From assembly GCA_028867335.1 (NCBI GenBank), contig JAGWGN010000010.1, positions 1 to 39,152 of the forward strand: a stretch of DNA of 39,152 bases, written 5' to 3'. The notes beneath the pieces were generated by a model. That model was not told the origin of the DNA and did not search any database. It was given only the letters and a program-made list of their open reading frames with translations. Every line of letters starts with the position of its first letter. Position 1 is the first letter of the stretch. This stretch comes from Microcaldota archaeon. Its GTDB lineage: Archaea; Micrarchaeota; Micrarchaeia; Micrarchaeales; CABMGC01. This document shows, in pieces, positions 30,469 through 38,231 of the stretch. The translations under genes and the position numbers were made by a program.

Positions 30469-31542
30469 GTGGGAAGGATGCTTGGGCTCGGGGTAACCGG
30501 ACTTAAAAGTAACTTCGTCACTCTAGGGCATCCCTACAAGCTCAATTTTGCGATCACCTACTGGTGCCAGTCGCACTGCATAATGTGCAACATCTGGGAC
30601 ATAAAGCCAAAGGGGGAGCTGAGCCTTGAGGAGATCCAGGAGTTCGCAAAGAAAAACACCCACTTCAAGTGGGTAGAGCTAACCGGCGGGGAGCCGTTTC
30701 TTAGAAGCGACATAGTGGAGATAGCCAGGGCGTTCAAGGAGAACTCCAAGGGGCTATACATCCTGACCATGCCGACGAACTCGCTTTGCAACCTTGACAT
30801 GGTGATGAAGAGGATAACCGAGATCCTGGAGCTTGGGATACCGAGGATTGCGATAACCGTGAGCCTTGACGGATATCGGGAGCTCCACGACATGATAAGG
30901 GGGGTTCCGGGGAACTTTGACAAGGCGATGGAGATGTTCAAGAGGCTACAGGCCCTCAAGAAGAGGTACAGCAACCTCTTCTTTGTCTTCGGCTACACAA
31001 TGCTTAGGCAGAACCAGGGCCAGTTCATGAGGACCTTCGAGGAGGTAAGAAAAGTGATTCCTGACATAAAGTATAACGACTTCCACCTAAACCTTGGGCA
31101 GATGTCTGACAACTACTACCACACAAAGAACAGCGACATAAAGGTGAGCAACGCGCAGCTCGTCTCAAATGAGATAGAGGATGTGATAAAGCGAAGGGAG
31201 TTTGACCCTAGCATGATACAGGCGATCGAGAGGACCTTCCTTGTAAGGCTGGCGGAGTATGCAAGGACTGGCAAGCAGCCGATGAGAAGCAGGAGCATGG
31301 AGGCCTCGCTCTTCATGGACAGCTGGGGAAACATTTACCCATCGATCATGTGGAACAAGAAGATCGCAAACGTAAGGGAGATCGGATACGACCTAGGCAG
31401 GATATGGCACTCGCCGGAGGCCGAGCAGGTCAGGCGGGAGATACGCGAGGGCAAGGAGCCGGTGCAGTGGACATCCTGCGAGGCGTACCAGGCGATAATA
31501 GGGAACATAACTAGTTTTGTAAGCATGAAAAGCGGCAGGTAG
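30469..31542 (+). CDS. radical SAM protein
   Basis: This 357-residue protein carries the radical SAM cluster motif C33-x3-C37-x2-C40 (WCQSHCIMCNIW), a GGEP motif (WVELTGGEPFLRSDI), and later strands (IPRIAITVSLDGYRELHD). The C-terminal part resembles a SPASM-type segment (FMDSWGNIYPSIMW) but lacks the cysteine set for extra clusters. The start may be the GTG at 30469 or the ATG at 30478; a box AAGTATTTAAACC lies upstream. The carbamoyltransferase follows 11 bases later, so the two probably act on one pathway, possibly cell-surface or small-molecule modification. Confidence 0.9.
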   Translation: MGRMLGLGVTGLKSNFVTLGHPYKLNFAITYWCQSHCIMCNIWDIKPKGELSLEEIQEFAKKNTHFKWVELTGGEPFLRSDIVEIARAFKENSKGLYILTMPTNSLCNLDMVMKRITEILELGIPRIAITVSLDGYRELHDMIRGVPGNFDKAMEMFKRLQALKKRYSNLFFVFGYTMLRQNQGQFMRTFEEVRKVIPDIKYNDFHLNLGQMSDNYYHTKNSDIKVSNAQLVSNEIEDVIKRREFDPSMIQAIERTFLVRLAEYARTGKQPMRSRSMEASLFMDSWGNIYPSIMWNKKIANVREIGYDLGRIWHSPEAEQVRREIREGKEPVQWTSCEAYQAIIGNITSFVSMKSGR

Positions 31543-31553
31543 GTTTTGATCAC

Positions 31554-33251
31554 ATGTACGTTCTTGGTTTATGGGATGGGCACGATTCGGGAGCAGCCCT
31601 GCTCGAGGACGGGAAGATAATCTTCGCAGCAAACGAGGAGCGCTACACAAGGCGCAAGCTCGAGATAAAGTTCCCCTACAACGCGATCCGCGCGGCGCTT
31701 GATTACGCGAAGATAAAGCCGACGGACGTTGAGATTGTCGCCTTCTCTACTACCTCCTTCACAAAGACGCTCGAGAGGGTTTTGCCCTACACAAAGGAGT
31801 ACTACTACACTTTCAGAAGGAGAAAGATGCTCAAACCTGCGCTGACAGACCTGCGACACTTCCTAAAGTACGAGATGACTTCTGTTGGGGTGCTGCCGCT
31901 CTGCGGAACGATCAGCAAGCGGATAATCGCAAACCAGCTTAACTCGATGGGATTTGAGGGATACAGGCTTTACGCTGTTGACCACCACACGGCGCACGCT
32001 GCGACAGCCGCGTTCGCATCCGGATTCGACAGGGCGCTTGTGATAACCCTTGACGGGCTTGGCGATGGGCTAAGCGGATCGATCAGCACGCTTGAGAAGG
32101 GAAAGCTGCAGAGGCACAAGGCGATCTCCGCCGGAAACTCCCTCGGCATATTCTACGAGCAGGTTACAAACATCGTTGGCATGCGGGAGCTTGAGGATGA
32201 GGGGAAGGTGATGGCGATGGCGGACTTCTCTTTCCCGTTCCCATTCGAGAAGAACATGCTAAAGGAGTTCTTCAAGGTGGACGGCACAGACATAATTGCA
32301 AAGTACGGGCCGGTGTCACAGTACAACATGCTGAGCAGGATAGCCTGGTCGATTCCAAGGGAGCAGTTCGCCTACATGGCGCAGCAGGTTGCGGAGAGGG
32401 TCCTCTCGGAATTCACGGGCAATGCTATTGACCAGTTCGGCATAGGCAATGTCGCTTTTGCAGGGGGAATCTTCTCGAACGTGAAGGCGAACATGAAGAT
32501 CAAGGACCTAAAGAAGCTCAGAAACTGGTTTGTCTTCCCGCACATGGGGGACGGCGGGCTTGCGATGGGAGCCGCGATGTACACAAACTATGTCGAGAAC
32601 GGGATAAGCTCCTACAAGATGGAGGACGCCTACCTTGGAAATGAGTTTAGTGAACAGCAGATCAAGAACGCGCTCAGAAAGGAGAAGAATCTGCACTTCG
32701 AGCAGGTCAAAGACCCTGGCAAGCACGCAGGAGAGCTGATAAACAGGAACAACTACCTCTTCTGGTTCCAGGGGAGGATGGAGTACGGCCCGAGGGCGAT
32801 GGGAAACAGGAGCATCCTTGCGAATGCGGGAGACGAGGATGTCAAGGAGAGGCTCAATTTGCACGTCAAGCAGAGGGAGTGGTACCAGCCATTTGCGCCT
32901 GCGGTGCTGCGCGATGATGCGAGCAGGCTCTTTGAGGGGCTAAAGGGCGACGGCAGGTTCATGACGATGGTCTACAAGGTTAGGAAGGAGTGCAAGGATG
33001 TGATGAAGTCCGTGATCCACGTTGACATGACCGCGAGGCCGCAGATACTCGAGAACAGGAACGTCCAGTACGAGAACATCATGAAGGAGGTGCGCAAGAA
33101 GGCGGGATACGGGGTGGTGCTAAACACGAGCTTCAACATACACGGGCTCCCGATAGTGCTGACCCCCGAGGATGCGATAGACACCATGAAGAAGACGAAC
33201 ACGCGCTACATGTTCCTGGGCGACTTCTTTGTGGAGAACAGATCACGCTGA
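31554..33251 (+). CDS. NodU/CmcH-family carbamoyltransferase
   Basis: This 565-residue protein has the two-domain layout of the family. The N-terminal ASKHA/Kae1-like domain includes GLWDGHDSGAALLEDGKI, the metal-binding VDHHTAHAATAAF, the nucleotide loop ITLDGLGDGLSGS and AFAGGIFSNVKANMKI. The C-terminal carbamoyl domain includes QGRMEYGPRAMGNRSILAN, KQREWYQPFAPAV and VVLNTSFNIHGLPIV. It transfers carbamoyl from carbamoyl phosphate to a hydroxyl through carbamoyl-adenylate. The acceptor, perhaps a sugar, is unknown. It pairs with the radical SAM gene. Confidence 0.94.
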   Translation: MYVLGLWDGHDSGAALLEDGKIIFAANEERYTRRKLEIKFPYNAIRAALDYAKIKPTDVEIVAFSTTSFTKTLERVLPYTKEYYYTFRRRKMLKPALTDLRHFLKYEMTSVGVLPLCGTISKRIIANQLNSMGFEGYRLYAVDHHTAHAATAAFASGFDRALVITLDGLGDGLSGSISTLEKGKLQRHKAISAGNSLGIFYEQVTNIVGMRELEDEGKVMAMADFSFPFPFEKNMLKEFFKVDGTDIIAKYGPVSQYNMLSRIAWSIPREQFAYMAQQVAERVLSEFTGNAIDQFGIGNVAFAGGIFSNVKANMKIKDLKKLRNWFVFPHMGDGGLAMGAAMYTNYVENGISSYKMEDAYLGNEFSEQQIKNALRKEKNLHFEQVKDPGKHAGELINRNNYLFWFQGRMEYGPRAMGNRSILANAGDEDVKERLNLHVKQREWYQPFAPAVLRDDASRLFEGLKGDGRFMTMVYKVRKECKDVMKSVIHVDMTARPQILENRNVQYENIMKEVRKKAGYGVVLNTSFNIHGLPIVLTPEDAIDTMKKTNTRYMFLGDFFVENRSR

Positions 33252-34061
33252 GCCTTTGGGATTTGCGTCGTGCTTCTTCTTATTCTTTGAAATTGACCTC
33301 GCTATCAGAAGGACTATTGCTATCCCAACAATTATGCTCCCGATCAGAAACGGACTTATTCCAGTGGAGGCGGATGGAGGGCTCTGGGACACCACTATTG
33401 GAGCAAAGCTTGCGTATGACGAATTTTTGTAGACATAATGATCAACTATCGCGCCGGTATAGCTTGCCTGGGTTGTAGGGTAATTGACGACAAACTGGAC
33501 CTTTTGTGTCCCGTAAGGCCCAAGATGCAGAAGGTAGCTTGGCTTTGTTATGAAGCTAAATGAGGGGGGGAATAGGGCCGAGACATTGACAGTCAAATTT
33601 GTGTTTATCGAGTTGAGAGCGGATACATTCATTATAGAGGTTCCGGAACTGCTGAATGTGTTGACGCTCAAAAACACCGCCGATACTGTGGATTTCCCCA
33701 TATTTACAGTGCATGGAAAGAGTGCGGTAAAGACGTTTGAGCCCTGCTGATAGGTTGCGACTAATGCGTCAATGAATGTGCCTTTGACTGTAATGTTTGT
33801 GAGCGGGATCAAAAATGTCGCTCCCTGATCTGATGGGAGGGAACCAAGTGGATAGGAGAGGTTCTCTGCCTGAGCGCCTGATAGGACAGGAGAGAGCTGA
33901 AGGTTGTACGCGGTGTCGTTGCCGCTGTTTACCAAGGTGAAATTGAGTATGTTTCCGCTCATCAGATTCGACTGGCAGGTTCCCGTTAGCGAGACAGTCC
34001 CCGCGCTTGCAGTCCCCAGGAGCATAATTAAGAGCATAGGGATCAGAGGGAGCTTGTTCAT
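33243..34061 (-). CDS. secreted, C-terminally anchored surface protein
   Basis: The ATG at 34061 (MNKLPLIPMLLIMLLG) is preferred over 34157, which lies in the agmatinase gene; AGGTAAG stands before it. The 272-residue product has a signal peptide cleaved near TASAGTVS. It has two or three beta-sandwich-like regions with paired cysteines (GTCQS... and FPCTV), many N-x-S/T sites, a C-terminal helix (SPFLIGSIIVGIAIVLLI) and a basic end. It resembles the CARDB-type protein at 25469 in style, but I do not claim homology. It overlaps the end of the carbamoyltransferase gene by 9 bases. Confidence 0.75.
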   Translation of the reverse strand: MNKLPLIPMLLIMLLGTASAGTVSLTGTCQSNLMSGNILNFTLVNSGNDTAYNLQLSPVLSGAQAENLSYPLGSLPSDQGATFLIPLTNITVKGTFIDALVATYQQGSNVFTALFPCTVNMGKSTVSAVFLSVNTFSSSGTSIMNVSALNSINTNLTVNVSALFPPSFSFITKPSYLLHLGPYGTQKVQFVVNYPTTQASYTGAIVDHYVYKNSSYASFAPIVVSQSPPSASTGISPFLIGSIIVGIAIVLLIARSISKNKKKHDANPKGSA

Positions 34062-34069
34062 CAACTTAC

Positions 34070-34945
34070 CTATTTCTTCAAAAGGAAGTGGCCTATCGTA
34101 AGGTATGCGAGCTTCGCCGCAAGGTAGTTTGGCGCATTCATACCTGGAATCGGGCACAGCTCCACCAGATCGAATCCCACAAGCCTCTTCTCCTTTGAAA
34201 GCAGCTCCATGAATCGTACTATATCCTTGAACCTCATCCCGTCAGGCTCTGGGGTCCCGACGCTCGGCATCTCGCTTGGATCTAGAACGTCAAGATCTAT
34301 TGTTATGTAGATCTCATCCGTGGTTATCTTCGCAACCTCCTTTGCGATCTTCTCAATCCCCTTTGCGTGCACATCGCTCATCAGATATGTTGTGTGGTTC
34401 TTGCCACCGTTAGTGTCGCTCTCCATGCTCCTGATCCCGATGCTCACGACGTTCTTGCACAGCTCCCTTGTCCGGGCCATTGCGGTTGCATGCATGTACT
34501 TTGTGCCAAACATCTCGTCCCTTGTGTCCGAGTGCGCATCGAACTGTATGAAACTGATCTTCTTTCCGATGCTGGCCAGCGCCTCTGCGGCCCCGATTGT
34601 GAGTGTGTGCTCGCCGCCCAAAATCAGAGGGAGCTTGCCTGCCTTGATTATCAATTCGACCTCCTTTGCGATTTGCCTGACCATATTCCTAGGCGAGCTG
34701 AGATCCGGCGCCATCTCATCCATCGTGTAGACACCCACCTTGCTTATGTCCTCGCCGAGCTCGTAGCTATACCACTCCATGTTGCGGCTCGCCTCTATTA
34801 TCGCGCGTGGCCCCTCTCTTGTCCCGGACCTGTACGTCACGGTTGAATCGTAGGGAATCGGAAGGACTACTACCCTTGCCTTCTTGTATCCAATCTCCTC
34901 GACTCCGAAGAGGTTGTATTTGGGCAGTGAATTTAGGGGTTGCAT
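34070..34945 (-). CDS. speB: agmatinase/ureohydrolase
   Basis: This 291-residue protein has all binuclear Mn2+ ligands of the arginase superfamily: H113 (GGEHT), D136/H138/D140 (QFDAHSDTRDE), and D217/D219 (ITIDLDVLDPSEMPSVGTPEPDG). The substrate loop resembles agmatinase rather than arginase. It would hydrolyse agmatine to putrescine and urea in the cytoplasm, feeding polyamine synthesis. A strong box (CTATTTATATATTC, 34964-34977) about 25 bases before the ATG gives a leaderless message. The surface-protein gene follows. Confidence 0.93.
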   Translation of the reverse strand: MQPLNSLPKYNLFGVEEIGYKKARVVVLPIPYDSTVTYRSGTREGPRAIIEASRNMEWYSYELGEDISKVGVYTMDEMAPDLSSPRNMVRQIAKEVELIIKAGKLPLILGGEHTLTIGAAEALASIGKKISFIQFDAHSDTRDEMFGTKYMHATAMARTRELCKNVVSIGIRSMESDTNGGKNHTTYLMSDVHAKGIEKIAKEVAKITTDEIYITIDLDVLDPSEMPSVGTPEPDGMRFKDIVRFMELLSKEKRLVGFDLVELCPIPGMNAPNYLAAKLAYLTIGHFLLKK

Positions 34946-34963
34946 GAATTAACTAGGCAGTTG

Positions 34964-34977
34964 AGAATATATAAATA
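34964..34977 (-). promoter_or_regulatory. TATA box of the agmatinase gene
   Basis: The minus-strand sequence CTATTTATATATTC is a near-ideal box centred about 25 bases before the ATG at 34945, so transcription should begin at or next to the start codon. Confidence 0.65.
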
Positions 34978-35102
34978 GTGAGCAATTGCAAAGGGGGGTG
35001 TAGGATCCCAAAATATGCCACCCTCGGCAAATAAAAAGTGCTTCTCGACGAAGGAGATAGATGGCAAGGAAGAACGAGAGGACTGCAAGTCAACTTTACA
35101 GC

Positions 35103-37280
35103 TTAGCGCGTCCAAACCCGCTCGATTATTTGGCCGTTTGAAGTTGGCGATCCGTCGCAACCCGCAGTAATTGGCGAAGGGCAACCGGACCAGCCTGTGC
35201 CGCCCTGTCCGCCGCATGCGCCTCCGCCGCCAGCGCCTCCGCCGCCTCCGTGCTGGCACTTGGCACCATTTGACCCGCCGCCTCCGCCGCCGATATTTCC
35301 ACCAGGTTCACAGGTGCCACCAGTAGCACCAGCAACCCCATCACTGCCCTTGCCCACATTAATGGTCCCAGCAGTTATGGTTGTTGAATAACCTATTAAA
35401 ACGGTCCCGCCGCCTCCGCCGCCTCCGCCGCCGCCCGTGCCTGCACCCACAGCACCGCAACCACCGCTAGTGCCGTCTGTGGCAGCTTGGCCATTTGCAT
35501 TGATAACCCCTGAATTGACAAAATTGCCTGCGTAAACCTCTATTATCCCGCCGCCGATCCCGCCATTTCCTCCATTTCCTCCATAGCAATCATATGTGCC
35601 GCACCAATAAGAGTTTCCTCCGCCGCCTCCGCCGCCGTTGCCACCTCCGCCGCCATTCAGCGCTATCCCGAGATACTTACTTGTTCTTGTGATGCCTGCG
35701 CCGCCCGCGCTGCCTGCGCCGCCGCCATTGCTCCCTCCGCCGCCTCCGCTTCCTGCTGTCCCGCCATCATGGTTGTCAGTCAGTGTGCCGGAATTTGTAA
35801 AGGTATAATTGGCTTGGAGATAATATCCGCCTTCATCTACCGTAACTCCGGAATTGATCGTGATGCTCTGTGATGCGACAACATTGCATGAAAGTGCAAT
35901 AGATCCCGTGTAAGTTATGCTTCCTGAAAAGGTTCCGCATGTCGGGTTTACAGGTATTGTTGTTGTCGAAGTAGAGGTCGTGGTTGTAGTGCTGGTCGAG
36001 TAGAAGTTCGCCTGCTGTGTTATCACGCCGTTCATCCCGATTGTAGGGGCAGCGGTGTTGCCGCTGTAGCTGCCTGTTCCGCTGCCTGTCCAGCTAAGGA
36101 AGAAGTACCCGCCGTTTGGAGTCTCGCCGAGCGTTACCTGAGTTCCGGTGTTGTAGTACTGACTTGATGGCGTCACCGTCCCGCCGGCCGAAGGGCTTGA
36201 GGAGGTTGTGAGCAGGTACTGCGTTGTGTAGACTGCAGTAAGGGTGCAGTTCGTTGAGGCGATTATCGTTCCCGACTGCCCGGATGCGCCGCAGCCGCTT
36301 GCGGAGCTGAATGCATACTGTATTCCTGCGGAGCCCGCGACAGTGGATGCAAACGAGTACGAGTGGGATGATCCCTGCGCGTAGCAGAGGTTCACTGGGA
36401 AGCTGGAGTATCCGATCCCGTCGACCGTCAGCGCGTTTGCGGACGGCGAGGCCGAACCCAATGAGACGCTAAAGCAAACAGCAGGGAGGAAATGTATGAT
36501 CGTGTTTGAGGTTGCGTTGGCAAATGAGGCGGAGACCAGAACGTTCTCGGCAACGGTGTCGTAGATGTATGTGACCGCGTTCCCGCTCCCATCAGTAGAT
36601 GAGGCGCTTGGGCTTATCACGGCGCTTCCAGTGGTTGTGAAGTTCACGGTTGCGCCGGATAGCGGAGTGCCGAGCATCTTCACGTTCGCAGTCACCTTGT
36701 CCTTCACTGATGAGAGCGCGATCTGCGATGAGTTCTGCGCGGAGAGGATCATGTTGACAGTGATTGGGGAAAGAAGGGGTGATGTGTGGATATTAAATGA
36801 GCCTGAGAAGGACTGCCTCTGGTTCGAGGAGCAAAGGGTTACGTTTCCCCCTGGGCATGGGATGTAGCTGAAGATGAAGCTGCCCGCGCTAAGCGAGGAC
36901 TGCGCGATGGCAGGAGTTATAGTCGCATTGCAGATAACCGCGCCGCCTGGAAGTATGAAGTACGGAACGCACGTCCCCTGTATCGGCGCAAACCCGGTTA
37001 TGTTTGCTGTTATCTTGGGGCTTATTATCGGGAAGGGGTTGGTGTTGGTGAGAAGCAGTGCCATCTTCGATAGTGAGGATGATGATCCCAGGACAAGGTC
37101 CTGGCAGTGCGGACCGGACGAGAAGGTGCAGGTGGTGGGGGTTATTCCCGCTGGAGCAAAGACAAAGAAGTAAAGAGCTGCAATCACAACTGCGGCGATG
37201 AGAAACGCCCAGCTGTATGTCAAAAGATACTCTGTTGCGGACTGGGCCTTTCTTGCCGCTTTATTATCTGAATTGGACAC
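35103..37280 (-). CDS. large class III signal peptide (pilin-like) surface protein with Ig-like and glycine-rich domains
   Basis: This 725-residue protein starts at a GTG. Its N terminus KAARKAQSATEYLLTYSWAF is a class III signal: basic, cut before Q, E at +5, then a hydrophobic helix, as in archaellins and type IV pilins. Following parts are a Cys-bearing beta domain; a Big-1-like Ig domain (VKDKVTANVKMLGTPLSGAT); a bacterial-repeat domain (VTPSSQYYNTGTQVTL); a Thr/Ser linker; a beta strand region (ITINSGVTVDEGGYYLQANY); and about 220 residues of glycine-rich sequence with spaced cysteines. A box CTTTTTATAGG lies 25 bases upstream. It is probably a pseudopilin-anchored adhesin. Confidence 0.88.
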   Translation of the reverse strand: MSNSDNKAARKAQSATEYLLTYSWAFLIAAVVIAALYFFVFAPAGITPTTCTFSSGPHCQDLVLGSSSSLSKMALLLTNTNPFPIISPKITANITGFAPIQGTCVPYFILPGGAVICNATITPAIAQSSLSAGSFIFSYIPCPGGNVTLCSSNQRQSFSGSFNIHTSPLLSPITVNMILSAQNSSQIALSSVKDKVTANVKMLGTPLSGATVNFTTTGSAVISPSASSTDGSGNAVTYIYDTVAENVLVSASFANATSNTIIHFLPAVCFSVSLGSASPSANALTVDGIGYSSFPVNLCYAQGSSHSYSFASTVAGSAGIQYAFSSASGCGASGQSGTIIASTNCTLTAVYTTQYLLTTSSSPSAGGTVTPSSQYYNTGTQVTLGETPNGGYFFLSWTGSGTGSYSGNTAAPTIGMNGVITQQANFYSTSTTTTTSTSTTTIPVNPTCGTFSGSITYTGSIALSCNVVASQSITINSGVTVDEGGYYLQANYTFTNSGTLTDNHDGGTAGSGGGGGSNGGGAGSAGGAGITRTSKYLGIALNGGGGGNGGGGGGGNSYWCGTYDCYGGNGGNGGIGGGIIEVYAGNFVNSGVINANGQAATDGTSGGCGAVGAGTGGGGGGGGGGTVLIGYSTTITAGTINVGKGSDGVAGATGGTCEPGGNIGGGGGGSNGAKCQHGGGGGAGGGGACGGQGGTGWSGCPSPITAGCDGSPTSNGQIIERVWTR
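35205..35765 (-). repeat. GGC/GGA triplet-rich low-complexity DNA encoding glycine-rich domain
   Basis: Tracts of CCGCCGCCTCC recur on the plus strand (35225-35300, 35405-35440, 35615-35660, 35700-35755). They encode poly-glycine runs of up to about ten residues. Such tracts are prone to slippage, so the length may vary between strains or suffer assembly error. Confidence 0.7.
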
Positions 37281-37298
37281 AAGAGTAGGTTAAATCCT

Positions 37299-37311
37299 CA
37301 CCTATAAAAAG
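37299..37311 (-). promoter_or_regulatory. TATA box of the class III signal peptide protein gene
   Basis: The minus-strand sequence CTTTTTATAGGTG is centred about 25 bases from the GTG at 37280, which supports that codon as a leaderless start. Confidence 0.6.
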
Positions 37312-37339
37312 ATTGTGTAGGCCTCGGACAATCCTTGAG

Positions 37340-37349
37340 GATTTATATT
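37340..37349 (+). promoter_or_regulatory. TATA box of the UbiA gene
   Basis: GATTTATATTC is centred about 26 bases before the ATG at 37371, so the message should be leaderless. Confidence 0.6.
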
Positions 37350-37370
37350 CTTTGTCGCCTTACTTGATTC

Positions 37371-38231
37371 ATGGGCAAGATTGCAGCCATACTTAAGCTC
37401 ACAAGGATAGAGCACAGCATAATGCTTGTGATTGCGGTTCTCGCAGCCGAACTTATAGTCAACGGGGGAATGCTCCCTCAAACGCCCACACTTGTCTTCA
37501 GCCTGATAACCCCCATCTTCATCAGCATGGGTGCGTTTGCGATAAACGACTACTTCGACATAAAGGTGGACAGGGCAAACAAGAAGAACAGGCCGCTTGT
37601 AACAGGAGCACTTATGCCAAAGGAGGCGCTATACATCGCTATCGCGACAATACTGATCGGGGTCGCCTCGAGCTACTTCATCAACATCTACTGCTTTGCG
37701 ATCGCCATCTTCTTCGGGGCCATGTCTCTACTCTACAGCTACAGGCTCAAGGAGATGCTCTTTTGGGGGAATGCTTATGTTGCGCTCTCAATGGTGATCC
37801 CGTTCGCGTATGGTAACTATGTTGTCTCAAGCGCGCTGAGCTGGGCGATAGTCATAGTCTCTGTGCTGATCTTCTCGAGCGGGCTTGCGCGCGAGATACA
37901 CGGGACCATACGGGATCTGAAGGGGGACACAAAGGTCAGGAATGCTAAGACGATACCAAAGTACATGGGCAGGAAAGCGGCATCTATAGTCGCGCTTCTT
38001 CTCTACATCTTTGCAATCGCACTCAGCATGTATCTGTTCTTGCGGATACCGCCGTTCCAGTCAAATATGATCTACGCAATTCTTGTCGCCCTGACGGATT
38101 TGATGCTCCTGTACGTTGGCGTGGGATTTGTGGCGAACCCGAGGCAGGAGTTCTACGACAGGACAAGAAACGTCTCGCTTGCCGCAATGGGGATCGCGCT
38201 CATCGCCTTCTTGATTGTGCCCTTGATTTAG
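37371..38231 (+). CDS. UbiA prenyltransferase, probable digeranylgeranylglyceryl phosphate synthase
   Basis: This 286-residue integral membrane protein has eight or nine helices and both aspartate-rich motifs of the UbiA family: NDYFDIKVDRANKKNRPLVTG (from residue 59) and REIHGTIRDLKGD (about 174-186). These bind Mg2+-diphosphate. The N-x-[KR]-x-RPL form of motif 1 and the REI-x-D-x-x-D form of motif 2 match the archaeal DGGGP synthases, which add the second geranylgeranyl chain during ether-lipid synthesis. A menaquinone-type role cannot be excluded. It overlaps the convergent gene at 38200 by 32 bases. Confidence 0.9.
   Translation: MGKIAAILKLTRIEHSIMLVIAVLAAELIVNGGMLPQTPTLVFSLITPIFISMGAFAINDYFDIKVDRANKKNRPLVTGALMPKEALYIAIATILIGVASSYFINIYCFAIAIFFGAMSLLYSYRLKEMLFWGNAYVALSMVIPFAYGNYVVSSALSWAIVIVSVLIFSSGLAREIHGTIRDLKGDTKVRNAKTIPKYMGRKAASIVALLLYIFAIALSMYLFLRIPPFQSNMIYAILVALTDLMLLYVGVGFVANPRQEFYDRTRNVSLAAMGIALIAFLIVPLI

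Noticed and set aside
35197-35391. Proline-rich plus-strand ORF
   Set aside because: It is the antisense reading of the glycine-rich triplet tracts.
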